In this document: piece by piece, positions 11,749 through 24,033 of the stretch
Position numbering within the stretch: the stretch's first letter is position 1
Layout of the letters: every line of letters begins with the position of its first letter
Assembly: GCA_014871385.1 (NCBI GenBank)
Contig: CM026422.1
Coordinates: 18,193,437 to 18,257,436 of the forward strand
DNA: 64,000 bases
DNA from: Ceratodon purpureus
Lineage: Eukaryota; Streptophyta; Bryopsida; Pseudoditrichales; Ditrichaceae
Reading direction: 5' to 3'
Notes under the pieces: generated by a model
Seen by the model: only the letters and a program-made list of their open reading frames with translations
Told to the model about the DNA's origin: nothing
The model's database searches: none
Position numbers and translations under genes: made by a program

Positions 11749-12799
11749 GAGTCATATATTGTTTGGCTTGTATGATGGAATGAGATTGCGGCCATGAAAT
11801 GTTCCTAGACTCATCTCATCATAAGTAGACATGACACCCAAAATCCCGGTTGTATAAAAATGTATGTTGTACTTGCGGACAAAGATACTATGCAGTATAA
11901 TGGTCAAAGGACAAAGTATGCTCATAAGTTTGGAAAATTCCATTGCCAAGTGAAGAATTGAGCAACCAAACTCAGATTTGTGGAGCCTTGGTCCTTGGCC
12001 ATAATCACACTTGGTAATTTTTAAGTGCTAAAGAAACTAAAGTAAAATCAAGACTGTAATAAGTAATACACCACCGAGGTGAAGAGAGTGCCATCTGTAT
12101 TGACATTGATTCCTCAAAATGTCTCTAAAACACCACAGAGAGGTCCTTGGGATAGGGGGATTTGTTAGCTAAAGAAAAAGTTAGATGGTACTTCAAGAAA
12201 AATTCTAATTTAAACCGTAAACAACTACAACTTTCTTCAAACATTCTTTAAAAAATCTTATGTTATTGTGTCAAGGATAGTTATGAAAGCTACAGCCTAC
12301 ATGTAAAGCTATCATCTGGTTTCAAATACTATAGAGATGAAGAAGATGAAGTGCAAGAGTTAAAGTCATTAATCTTGTTATATGAATGTGACATCTTGTC
12401 GTTGCCATTGCATTTGTGCATTGAATGCACCTCTTGGCTTTTTTCCTACTTCATGTATGATAATACATAATTTTCACTAATATATTACTAATATATTTTT
12501 GACATCTTCAAAGAAAATTTTGACATTTGACAATATCCAAGATTAATGTTCATTAAGAACTTTATTTTATAATAAAATTACTAGTGCATTAGTGGAAAGA
12601 CATGTCAAGAATGTTCAAAGAATGTTTTCAATTTTTTAGATTAAAAATACTATTACACCTTTTTTTTCTAGGTGGTCTCTAATTGTTTTATAAAAGTGAC
12701 ACTTTTTAATTAGAATGATAGGAATGATGTCATTGATTCATTTTGGATTATTTCGGCATCAACAGATGAATCTACAAAATTAACTATACATTGGATAGC

Positions 12800-13120
12800 T
12801 TAACCCCTAAAATTCCTTGACAATTTCTATCCTAGAAGTCTCCAAATCGACCATTTTCCTAGAATTTTTATTGTACTTTTATTTATTTATTTATTTTATT
12901 TTTTAATAAAATAAATTCTTTCCAAATTAATTATAGGATCTTATACGATATGATATTCAAAATGTGTCAAATTATTTTTAAGTTTTTTGAGAGCACGGAT
13001 TAGAAGATTATTGCATTTGATGAACTTTTAAAATTTTTTTCCAAAAAATGCCCAAGACAAATACTAGGATTTGACCGCTTGTTGAGTGAAATATCTCCAC
13101 TTCCCAATTTGGTGATGTTA
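12800..13120. mobile_element. TTAA-family element, left end only
   Basis: Starts TTAA-CCCCTAAAATTCCTTGAC, close to the left end of the copy at 17,693, followed by the family motif TATAGGATCTT near 12,935. No matching right end occurs within the next kilobase, so the copy is truncated or its far end has decayed. The right limit given is approximate. Confidence 0.5.
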
Positions 13121-13409
13121 TCTCTATTCTTTGGCCCTATCTCAAGTGAACCTATTGGCGATGTAGTAATCATTTTGAAAATTCTAGTTAATGCGAGTCG
13201 TTTTATTGTTCTAGGCTGAGTGCAATCAAAATATTTCTTATAATGTATATATATATATATATAACTTTAAATATATATATTGGCAAGAACTTTATATTAT
13301 TTATATTATATATTTGATATATTTATATATTCTTCCTTCATTTTCCAAATTCACTTGACTGTCAAGAAAATCTGGATTGTATTCTCTTATTGCATGTTCA
13401 AGTAGTGTA

Positions 13410-14420
13410 TAGATGTCTTCATCAAAATTTGCAAGTGTTGCAGAAGGTGGTGGTGGAGGAGAGTTTGACGTGGAAGTGGAAGTAGAGGTGGAGAGAGATG
13501 TGGAGGTGAGGGTGGGAGAGGATGGTTGGAGGTTGATGCCAAACCTTTTTATTGTAATATGTAGCTCCTCATTGGAGCTTCTAAGAAAAAGTCATGTAAT
13601 TTCAACATTGGCATGGGTGAGTATGGTAGAAATCAAAGTCATATGAGGTATTGTCAATTCAAAAAAATTTCAATTGTCAACTTCTATGACTTCCTTCCTC
13701 CTTCATGCATGAGCATTCTTCCTTGGCACCTCGACGATATGAAGTTATAAGAAGTACATATAGAGTTGTGTTGAGAACCTAAACATTGTTGTTGAGAATC
13801 TGAATTTGTTGTGGTGGTTGATATTAGCATTGTACACTTGACTTGGTAGATTTGTTTTCAAGCATTAGGTGGTGTAGTCTTTGAATTGTTCAATTTCTTT
13901 TTGAAAGGCTGTAGCTTCATGCATAATGAGGTCGTGGGGAATCGGAACTCTCAATGAAGGCGGAGTTATTGCCAAATTGGCCTTGCACACAGCAGCCTAC
14001 ATGCTCAACTTCTATATCTGCTCACCGAGTTTGTTTGCTCACAGAGCCGGCATTCAGAGCTGGCCGGCGTCAGCAGTCTCCATTTTGCGATCCAAGATCC
14101 ACAGGTGGTGCTTTAGAATCCGTGCCCCCTTCGATCGCAGAGACCTCGCCTTCTTGGCTTTTCTTGACCTTATACCTCTCGTGTTTGATCGACCCCACCC
14201 CTCTCTTACTAAGCCAAAACATCCAACTCAGTCTAACCCTCCCTCCCTTCGCGGATCCCGCCCATGCAAATTAAAACCAGCTCTCCCTCGCGGACCCCGC
14301 CTATGCTTCATTGGCCCGCCCTCCATCCCTGACACATGGAATTCCTTGTTCTTCTTTTCCCCATTCCCGGCCCCTCTTATTCCCCTCCCTCTAAATCCCA
14401 CAGATTCGGTCACTCCATAG
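13410..14420. other. Low-complexity and GC-shifted region
   Basis: 13,440-13,535 is a G/A-rich simple tract (GGTGG, GAAGTGG, GAGGTGG) that opens an acidic repeat frame. 13,930-14,410 is clearly more GC-rich than its surroundings and C-rich on the plus strand, with a partial ~50-bp duplication around 14,240-14,310 (CGCGGATCCCGCC / CGCGGACCCCGCC). Long overlapping frames there reflect composition. I found no domain. The segment might be a relic of a gene or an insertion of foreign composition. Confidence 0.4.
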
Positions 14421-14921
14421 TAAAACTAGTCCAAATATGGAAATTGCCTACAAAAAAGTCAAATATCCTAAATCCTTTAGGAATGAAGCAAAAAATTAAA
14501 TTGTTTTTTGAAATCATGTTTCTCACCTGGAACACCTTAATCTGCCAACAACCCATTCTTGCCTCTTATAATTTCACCTCAAAGTGATTAGAAGTGAACC
14601 GAAACTTGACCACAACTTCACTAAAACTTTACTAGAACCAATGATATGGAAGCATTGACAAGTTTTGCCCAGGTATTTTCTCTATTTTTTTTGGATAAGT
14701 CTACAGTTTTGATTAGGTATCTCCAACACCTTCACTTCAAAAATTCGCGTAAAATTGCTCTTGTATCCAAAAAAATTGATTCCAAGACCTGACACTTTGT
14801 CTTCAATTTACTAACACATTCATGGTGTTGACAACATGGAACATCTAGGTGTCATCCAGACTCTTATTCTTGGTGACCCACCTCTACAGCAGGCTTTAAC
14901 CTTCTATTAGCAACAGTCTAA

Positions 14922-15895
14922 AGGTCCCTTCACACCTGGCCTTAGCAAAGACTAGCAGTTAAAGTTTAACATTGAGCTTTGAGGTTTTATCGATGTGGAT
15001 TCACACTGGGCGCTTTATTCGGAGTGGTTCCCGTATATTATGGTGCCATTTACTTATGGAGTGTTCACATATATATGGTATCATTAGTGTTATCTGCTAC
15101 ACTGGCAGTTTTATATAATTTTAATTATCCCTTCTTCACACCTGCATTTTGCTGTTATGCGTATTCACACATGAATTATCGCAGTTCACGAATGAAAAAT
15201 AGCTACTGACGAATTTGACGTCTGTTCCAATGTGCATTATGTACTGTTCCAATGCATGAAGGCAGGGACGAACATGTCGCACATGCTGGAACGAGAGAGC
15301 TTTGGGCTACAGGTTGGTCGCAGAATCAAAATTCGTGTGGGTGGTGACGAGTTTCTTTGTGATTCAAGTTTCGGCAACTTCAGTGACTCGGTGGGGAATG
15401 ATTGAAGTATTTACAGTGGCGGAGAATTGCATCGCCGTGACACCAAGCAATCAACAAGAGCAAGCAACACTGGCTGAAGTAATCAATAATGCAGAGGAGA
15501 GAATACTTGTTCACAACAATCAAAGGCGATGAAGACCACCTTGCAGGTACGTGAACTGTATTTTGAATTATCTTGAGTCCCGCCGTTTTCGTGAAGTCAC
15601 TGCTGGAAACTCCAGCAACGCTCTTTTGTAATCGACCCTCTTGAGGCCAATTACATAACACCGCCACGGGAGCAGTGATATCTTCAAATCTTGAAGATCA
15701 CGAACTACATAAAAGCCCCGTAATATTCTCAAATCACTGTAGCTCATTGTAGAAAACACCGGTTTTATTCAGCTGCCACATCGGCCTCCACGTAGGTTCG
15801 GCATTTACTAAAGACCGTTGGTGTGAACGACCTCACAAATAACGACGTAACAGTGGCCTAACAATCGCTACCAAACGCCAGGTCTGAACATACCT
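14922..15895. mobile_element. PIF/Harbinger-like element (TSD TAA)
   Basis: A 974-bp element with imperfect 19-bp inverted ends, AGGTCCCTTCACACCTGGC against AGGTATGTTCAGACCTGGC, flanked on both sides by TAA (14,919-14,921; 15,896-15,898), the usual PIF/Harbinger target. Internal TTCACAC words are repeated. Open frames inside do not resemble a DDE transposase or a Myb-like partner protein, so it is probably non-autonomous. Confidence 0.6.
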
Positions 15896-17692
15896 TAAGT
15901 TGCAAGATTAGATCGTGGTAGATAATAGGTTAGTGCCCCTCAACCCTATATATACTCCCCTGGACAGCTTCGGAAATCATTTGATTTCACCGTGTCAAAC
16001 TAGTCTTCGATCGCCAACACATGGTTTACTTCATGCTCTTTGCAATCCCTGGTTACCAATTCCCTTATTCTGTTGGTTTAAGATGTTACTACCCTACAGC
16101 TTGAATCAAGGAGGCAAGTATGTCCTGGTTTAGAAATCAGGAGGCTAGTATTGAAGCTGTTGAGCCACCACATCCATTTGGTATTCCCCTGATACCCTTT
16201 CCAAAGGACACACAATGCAGGGCCAGGGCTAAGCCACTGTGGAGAATTCCAAGAGAGATCTAAGTTTGGGGAAGAAAATGGGAGGCTAGGCTTGGGAATA
16301 TCCCCACTCACCCAACAACATGACATGAAGCTACCTGCAGCAAGTTTTGGAGGTTGAACATGAGAAAGAATTGGGCATCAAAGGGGATCATGGCCAGGCT
16401 CCGTGCAGAGACGCTGGAAGTAGTGGGCATAGTGGGAGCACCTTCCAATGCCACACCCCCACCCTTGCCTAAACTCCCACTTTTCAAGGTAGGCCTTATT
16501 TATGGCCTGGTGACACCACACCATGATAAGGTATACACACCTATGACCGATCACTTAAGCATTTCAGCATAGTAAATCTTGGGTTTTCAATAAGGAGTTA
16601 TTTTTTGCACGTAGTATGATAAGGTTCATGAAGAATGAGCATTTTTTCAAAATTAATTCAGTAAAATTCAAATTACTACAAATTTTTTTGTCCAAAAGTT
16701 TGTGTTACCCATGATTGACATATAAGTGTACCAATGACCGACCATACTCAGATCAGTGAACAAACAGATTCCGTCACACTCACAGAGGCATTCTATTGGA
16801 GGAAATACCCTAAATCTATTATTCATCAATTATCCTTTACTAGTTTTCCATTGCTCTGGAATGGGGAAGCCTACTGATCCCTCATGGGTAAGTGATCCCT
16901 CATGGGTAAGTGATCCCTCATGGGTGTGTATACCTTACCCCATCCAAGTTCCAACCACATTCTCTCAGCTCCCCCTTCGGACTTCTCTGAGCCGTGGATC
17001 TTGAACTTCACCCTTGGACGTCATAAAACCCCAATAAATATTTTATTGATAAAAAAATAAAATAAAATAAAATAAAATAAATCTAAAATTAACCTAGTGG
17101 GTATTCTCTGTCTAATTTGGAGTCTGTGGTTCCATTAAAGTTTTGTCATTAAAATGAGGGCAAGCTTTATTGCAAGAAGTCAAAAGGTATTTCTTGAATT
17201 TACTCATTTTTGAGGTCAGTTTTCAGTGTTCACCATCATAGTTTTCACTTCTTAGATTATTTTTTTCTTACCTTAGTAGATAATGCCAAAAGGAAGTTAA
17301 AGATATTGAATTTTAACACAATTGATATTTTAACTAATTTTTTTATTGTACAAAGTAACTTATGAAATTATTCTTTTTATCGCTATTTTAGTTTTATTTC
17401 TCATTTTTGAATAGTGGATAGATAAAATTTTAATAAAGTGCATAGATGATTTCATTCAACATGTATTGACAAAAACAACAAAATGATTGGACAAAAATTC
17501 ATGGACTTGTAAATGGTCAAAGGTATCTTTACTTCAAATAAAGTTCTAATTTTTTATATCTATTTCCCATTTGATATGATACTTTTCACAAACAAGCAAC
17601 TCCATTAGATGAATAATGCAATTTGTCCAAGAGTTGGAGATCAAAAATTACCGAAAATGACATATAATGGTACCAAATTAGATAATGGATGT
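15896..17692. other. Intergenic DNA
   Basis: No supported gene. Around 17,020-17,085 a CCAATAAATATTTTATTGAT segment followed by (AAAAT)n resembles the 3' end of a retroposon, but no target duplication was found, so it is not called. Confidence 0.45.
16876..16929 (+). repeat. 18-bp tandem repeat, three copies
   Basis: GATCCCTCATGGGTAAGT occurs three times head to tail, the third copy diverging in its last four bases. Confidence 0.9.
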
Positions 17693-18626
17693 TTAACCCC
17701 TAAAGTTCCTTGACTATGTTTCACCAAAGAGCGCTCTAAAAACTGCCATTTCCAATGTAAAAAGCATGAATGACTAAAAAATCATAATTTTCTCATTTTA
17801 ACCATAAGATCTTCAACTACATTATTATAGTAGATATCTCTAAAAATTTCATCATATCAACCGTAGAGATTAGAAAATTATAGTGATTGAAATTTGAAAA
17901 CAAACTTTTTTGACACAACTTTTGACTAGGTCGACACACTCTAAATTTTGTTTCCTTAGGTTTTTTGCATTATGGATTATGGGGTTTTTGGTGCATGACA
18001 AAGAAGACTAAGTTAGCTAACTATATAAAAAAAATTACAAACAAAAAACAAGAGTAGCATGTTGAAAACAATATTTTTATTGAGTGAAATGCAAAAGAAT
18101 GCTAATTTATATTTCTTGTCTAGAAATTCCATGATTTCATAAAGTCCCAATCCAAACGGTCAAAGTAAAGATTGATGTCCACCTTTTAAGTGAAAAAAAG
18201 AAAACTCCTAAAAAAACAAATTTTCTAACTTTTATGAAAGAAAGAAGAATTCTTTTAGTACACTGCTCGAAACAGTGAGAAAACTTTGATATTTTGTGGA
18301 GTGAACACTTTGTACTGAAAGTAGTGTTTTCTTGAAAAATTTCAAAGATGACAACATTAAGTATTTATAGAATAATTCTCAGAGGTAATAGATATATTTA
18401 GCATGGTTGCCCGATCTGCCCGCCGAGCACCAAATTTCACTTCGGATACCGTAATTATTTTTAAAAATGTCTAAATGAAAAAAAATAAAAATAGATTCCC
18501 TCAAAGTCCTTGTTACGGCAAACATTCACAAAAAGTTTTAAAAAATATCCATCCAAATTGAAGTCACAGGTACATGCCCAAACTCCAAATGCGCCCCCAG
18601 CGGGCACATTGTCCTTTAGGGGTTAA
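17693..18626. mobile_element. TTAA-family element (left copy of foldback)
   Basis: A 934-bp element from TTAA-CCCCTAAAGTTCC to CCTTTAGGGG-TTAA. It carries the subterminal AACCATAAGATCTTC near 17,806. Its first 736 bp are repeated in inverted orientation at 19,532-20,268. Non-coding. Confidence 0.75.
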
Positions 18627-19531
18627 GGATGAGATTGATTATCTTTGATGTTTGAGCTGAACTTTAACTTAAAATTTGAATCTTTATCATTTTTTATTGT
18701 CTTCCTCGACTAGTTTACTTACATTTTCATTCCATTTACTTTATGGATGCACTCAAATATGCAATAGCAATACAATCACCCAATTACTTATATGGTTTTA
18801 CATAGATGTTGAAATCATATTATAGAGAATTTATTAAAAGTATTATTTTTACATTTCATATTTGAAATTGAGTGATTGGTTAAAATCATACTCTTCATTC
18901 ATTCAAAAAATATGTATGTAGTATGATTTTAAAACATCATCAAATTCATGAAATAATATGTTATTTTAATATTTCTAAATAAATATATTTTTAATTTTTA
19001 ATTTTTTTTTATACAGAGAAGCTTTAGTTTTTGTTTTAGATTCTAGCTATAAAAAGAAATTTCATTTACACAAAATTTGCATTCTTTAATTATGTAAATT
19101 TGCAAAATAAATAGTTGTAGAATTTACAAACTATAATATAAAGTATTTATTATAACATGATATGCTATAAATTAGTGAAACCCACTCATATCTCTTACAC
19201 ATAGCTTATTGGTGGTATTCCAAATTTAAAGCTTACTCACTTTACTTGAGGCTTACTACAAGATTCATGACCATTTGATCTAAATTAACTTACATCCAAG
19301 GATCACAAATGAATGGACTAGCAACACTATTCATTTATATAGATTCTCCATACAACTAATAACCAAAGATCATTAGAACCTAGTTTCTACTAATTACTTA
19401 AAGAATAGAAAGAAGTGGGTTAAAGAGGGAATTGCTGGTCGGTGTCAAGAACTTCATCTAGGAGCAACTTAACTCTGAAAGGTCTTGGAGACCACATTGT
19501 GGTCATGGCATTTTTGGACAGGGTATCCTAA
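18627..19531. other. Spacer between inverted TTAA elements
   Basis: AT-rich DNA between the two arms, with no gene or terminal repeat of its own detected. Confidence 0.5.
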
Positions 19532-20268
19532 GCTCGATGGGCAATTCGGGCAGCCATGCTAAATATATCAATCACCTCTGAGAATATTTCTATAAATACT
19601 TCATGATGTCATCTTTGAGGTTTCCAAAATAAAAACGGCTTTGAGTGCATAATGTTCACTCCACAAAATATCAAAGTTTTCTCACCGTTTCAGGTAGTGT
19701 ACTAAAAAAACTTCTTCTTTCCTTCATAAAAGTTTTTAAAAGTATTATTCTAGATTTTTTCTTTTTTTTAGTGAAAGGATGAACATCAACCTTTACTTTG
19801 ACCGTTTAGATTGGGACTTTTTTAAATAATGGAATTTCTAGGAAAGAAATTAGATTTAGCATTCTTGTGTATTCAACTTAATAAAAATATTGTTTTCAAC
19901 ATGCTACACTTGACTTTTGAGAGTAATGTTTTTAATACAATTAGGTAACTTAGTCTTCTTTGACATGCATTGAAACCCCCACAATCTATAATGCAAAAAA
20001 CCTAAGGAATAAAAAGTTAGAGTGTGTCAACCTAGTCAAAAATCTTATCAAAAAAGTTTGTTTTCAAATTTCAATTGCTATAATCTTCTAATCTTTACGG
20101 TCGATTATATTGAAAAATTTTAAGTTGTCTATTACAGTAATCTAGTTGAAGATCTTATAGTTATAATTAGAAAAAAATGATTTTTCTGTAATTCATGCTT
20201 TTTACATTGGAAATGGCAGTTTTGGAGCATTTTTTGGTGAAACATAGTCAAGGAACTTTAGGGGTTAA
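19532..20268. mobile_element. TTAA-family element, inverted partial copy
   Basis: 737 bp that read, in reverse complement, like the first 736 bp of the copy at 17,693, at about 85 percent identity by eye. It ends at a proper CTTTAGGGG-TTAA at 20,265-20,268. The other element end is missing: similarity stops abruptly after the GGGCAATTCGGGCAGCCATGC segment. Confidence 0.7.
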
Positions 20269-20924
20269 ATCTGGGGAGCTAGTAATTAATAAGTCTCCCA
20301 TTTTTTGCTGAAGTTGCCCATCATTCACAAAGGCATAAAGTGACAAGACTAAATTTAAAAGGGTGGATACTTGTAGAATAATGGGCTCAATTTCTTCCAT
20401 GGACATTGATGACCGTTTTCAACCAATAAACATTTTTCAGCTAACCAACAATTTCTATCTAGAGGACTGCTGAAAATTTTCATCCAAATGACAGTCATCA
20501 TTCATAACTCAATTTACATCCAAACTATTTTTTCATCCATAGAAATATATTACATCCAATCTTAATTTTCATCCATACTTAGTAATTTCATCCAATGTCT
20601 ATGATGTGGCAAGGGGTCCATCCACAAGACATCTATTACCAAAACTACCCTTCTAGATTAAAGGGAATCTACAATTTACACGTACATGTCTATTGAATCT
20701 ATGTCATTATCAAGGTCAAAGTCATTTCCCACATCCATATCTAGAAATTCCAAAAACTTGAGGTTTACAGTGATTGCATAGAAAATATTCTAAATTCCTT
20801 CTCTCATTGACATCATTATATCTATCATTCGGACACAAATTAGGTTTGTTTGGCTCGCAAATCAATTCTAGGACTCAGTGCAAGCCTTGAAATGCAAAGT
20901 CGCGCCCACGTATCTGCCCTGTCC
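20269..20924. other. Intergenic DNA
   Basis: No gene or repeat recognised. Around 20,470-20,600 the words TTCATCCA and CATCCAA recur loosely. Confidence 0.5.
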
Positions 20925-21215
20925 CCTTCCTTCTCCGCCCTGCCTCCTTCCGTCTCCGCCTTGCCTCCTTTCCATCTCCGCCTTGCCTCCTTCCGTCTAT
21001 ACCCTACCTCTTCCGCTTCTGCCTTGCCCCTCTCCATATCCGCCCTTGCTACCTCCGTCTCTGCCCTGCCTCCTTCCATATTTGCCCTGCTTCCTTCCAT
21101 CTCTGCCCTGCCCCACTTCCATCTCCGCCTTGTCTCTCCGTCTCCGCTCCTACCCCTTCCGTCTCCGCTCCTACCCCTTCCGTCTCCGCCCTGATACTTC
21201 CGTCTCCTACCCCTA
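20925..21215 (+). repeat. Degenerate ~22-bp minisatellite
   Basis: About 13 variable copies of a pyrimidine-rich unit such as CCTTCCGTCTCCGCCCTGCC, with CTACCCC and CTTGCC variants. The absence of stop codons in several frames on both strands is a result of the repeat; the Pro/Ser/Leu-rich and Gly/Arg/Glu-rich frames here should not be taken as genes. Confidence 0.85.
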
Positions 21216-21429
21216 TACTTCCATCCACGCCCTAGCTCCTTTCGTATCCGCCCCGGTGCCACAATGAACGGACACGTAGAATCCAACGTATTTTTTTACG
21301 GTCAAATGTTTTACTTACCAAAAATTTCATGACCCCCTACAAGCAAGGTGGGCAATGGTGTCCGGACCGCCCGCCTATCCGGTTCACTAGCCCGGTGACC
21401 CTAACCCGCCCAATGTAACAACCGTCGAT

Positions 21430-21908
21430 GAAGTGCTACAATCCAAATTTAATCCGTCTATATTTCAACCATACATTGTTCGATCAAGTCACATGATATC
21501 ATTTTGGAATCCGCATACCCTAATCATCAACGTGGTGGAACCCATTTACGACGCCTTTTTTTGTTTAAAAAAACACAATCAATGCATATTTAAACATAAC
21601 CATACGGATTATCAGCCATACATAAAATAGAACCAGACCACTCTTAAGAGCACTACTAAAACGTTCCAAAACTATCTCAACTATGAGATTTGGACTAAAA
21701 TTGGATGAGATACAAGAAGAAATTTCAAACTTTGTCTAATTATATCTCGATTCTCAACCATATGTTGCATGATAGGGTCCATGATAGCTTTTTGGAATCA
21801 CAATACCATAGCCGTTATTGTGGTGAGACCCGACTTTGATGCCCTTAAAGCACTATCTTTTTGTCATATAGTGAATACATGACTAAGTACAATTAAGATA
21901 GTATTTGT

Positions 21909-21983
<75 letters not shown>

Positions 21984-22500
21984 TTTGGAGGTCTATAGAA
22001 CTTATAACTTGCTTTATTCCTAACATGCATAATTTTACGTAGGATTTGCATCAAGTGTCATGAGTTGGTCAACTTGATTATTTAGTGTGTACTTTTGTGA
22101 ATAAATAAAACCTCAAATTTCTTTATGCTCCACATCAACAATGATTTATCATAAAGCGGTGTTCTTTTTCTTATAAAGCATTATAACGTTTACAACAATT
22201 TTATTCTTTACCTAAAAATGTGTGCAAGATTTGGCTATGCATGACTAACAATAGTTCACATAATATATGGACATCTTTGAATCAAGTTTATATGACATAC
22301 ATCTTTGATGATATGAATCCAACCATATAGTTTGGATGTGCATAAAATTTATAACGTGCTCCATTAATCACATGCATAATTTTATGTAGATCTTGCATAA
22401 TAATATGAATTGACCAACTCAGTCACTGTATATTTCCTAAATTTAATAATCATAAAATAGACCCTTTTTATTTGGTAATATAGATGATAGTAGCATGGAA
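21430..22500. repeat. Diverged tandem duplication block
   Basis: Two pairs of related segments. 21,465-21,560 and 21,745-21,850 share TTTTTGGAATC-like and CATCAACGTGGTG / CGTTATTGTGGTG cores. 21,982-22,100 and 22,325-22,450 share a CATGCATAATTTTA core, a GATTTGCAT/GATCTTGCAT word and then TTGGTCAACT/TTGACCAACT. Periods are about 290 and 345 bp. It may be a decayed satellite or a duplicated element. Non-coding. Confidence 0.5.
21912..21982. repeat. (TA)n microsatellite
   Basis: About 35 TA units inside the diverged duplication block. Confidence 0.95.
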
Positions 22501-22787
22501 CATCGCTGTGAAAGTCCTCGTCACATAAAACTTATCACTTTAATTTTGAAGATTTTCTCATATAAAACAAAAGTAATGATTACCTTAACAAGACTTAGAA
22601 TCCATGATTTTTCATTTACTTTAACTTATGTCATTTTACACCATCAACTATGCGACTTTTAAATGAAAATCTCACATAAAAGGAAGTTAGGATTTGAAGT
22701 TAGGAATATATGGATTGCCATGATTTATTGTGCATGGAGTGAAATAAGGTCAAATTTCCCATGTTCTTGTCTTAGTTACCAAATCTC

Positions 22788-23088
22788 GGCGTAGACAGGA
22801 CATCCCCAGGCTGGGACTTACCTAGTGCTACGAGCGTTTTTAGGAGCCACTCCCATTGGTTGGCTTTTTTCTTCCAAAACCCCGAAATTTTCAATTTGGA
22901 CCCCCCAGAGGCCATTTTTGGTAATTTTGAATTCAAAAATGGGACCGGCGGCCCCAAATTAGTCTAGAGGGACACCCTTAGGAATTTTAAAATAAAAAAC
23001 CAAAAACTAAGGGCTCATCAACCCTGCCCCTCCGAAAAACGCTCGTAGCACAAGGTAAGTCCCAGCCTGGGGATGTCCTGTCAAAGTG
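22788..23088. mobile_element. MITE with 48-bp TIRs and 9-bp TSD
   Basis: A 301-bp non-coding element whose 48-bp inverted repeats (from GACAGGACATCCCCAGGCTG at 22,794 and its mirror ending at 23,082) differ at one position. A 9-bp direct repeat, CCAAATCTC, lies at 22,779-22,787 and 23,089-23,097. Nine bases is the usual target duplication of Mutator-like elements. The outermost six bases of each end do not match, so exact limits may be 22,794-23,082 with a chance flank. The near-identical TIRs point to recent origin. Confidence 0.65.
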
Positions 23089-23097
23089 CCAAATCTC

Positions 23098-24033
23098 TAC
23101 CCACAAAGTTACAAACTAGATTTTTCTTAAAAAAGTTTTTCCACAGTGCCTTAATCACTCCTTCATGTGCTCATGAGCAAGGTGGTCGATTTCCTCTCCA
23201 TTTGAAGCGGACCAGTAAGATCCAGACCTCATGTTTCAACATGTCTTCACACTGTGCACGCTCACTCTTGCAATCTTCAACAATGGTGATGAGACGAGAA
23301 AACCCCAAATCAATCACAGAAACACGATCATAAAACTTTCATAATCAATGCTGAAATGTACAGACATATAGTGTTTCTTCACTCTGCAACCTTTTGAAAT
23401 CCTTGTGCATTGTTGATCACTGCTCTGCTTATAATTCCAAATTAGTTACTTCCCCTTCTGATCTCCTTCAAGGTTTTTCCACGTTGATTGTCCTCATCAT
23501 TCAAATGTTGTCATTAACCAACGTACTTACCATCTGTTGCGACTCAGGTTGGAGGCTGGTCTCAGACATACACAAACTTGACATTTGCAACTGTTAGAGA
23601 CGCAGGGCATGAAGTTCCTCAATATCAACCTGGTCGAGCGTTGAAACTGTTCAAGCACTTCCTCAAGGGTCAATCATTACCAACATTCAACTATACAAAA
23701 TAATCATAGGCAGCTTAACTATTGAAACGTAAATTTGTGGTCTTATTATACATATTATTCAACCATTGTCAATTGACAAAAAGGCGGCGTCTTGTTGAGA
23801 TAATGAGAGCGCAACATTTGTTAATTATTTACAATAATAAAAGAGGAGCAACCAATATGCTCAATTTGTACTACCACTAGGTTCTCTGTAGTCAAAATCA
23901 TATTTCAAGTGTACAAACACATTTCAAGTGTTTTATGGATCAGACTCTAAAGTGTAATCTGTGAAATCCTGTAGTCCAGAACATCACATGTCTCTTCTGG
24001 AGTTGGCCTGGGCCAGTACTGGAATCTGGTAAT
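23098..24033. other. Intergenic DNA
   Basis: Downstream (3') flank of the IWS1-like gene. No additional gene or TIR pair was supported. Confidence 0.45.

Larger units (their letters stand above)
10183..12799. other. Intergenic region with small insertions
   Basis: No gene could be supported. Several 60-70 codon frames (for example around 10.9-11.2 kb) have no recognisable motif, splice context or homology. A poly-C run and a tail-only retro-insertion are listed separately. Confidence 0.5.

Noticed and set aside
13926-14420. 164-codon plus-strand frame
   Set aside because: Follows a local C-rich, duplicated segment; no motif, no splice signals, and composition explains the missing stops.
16876-16929. 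CRISPR-like repeat
   Set aside because: Three contiguous 18-bp copies without spacers in a plant nuclear context; a simple tandem repeat.
17020-17085. Retroposon 3' end with (AAAAT)n tail
   Set aside because: Tail looks right but no target duplication or element body could be defined.
20840-21286. Frames of 114-148 codons on both strands
   Set aside because: All explained by the 22-bp minisatellite, which lacks stop codons in several frames.
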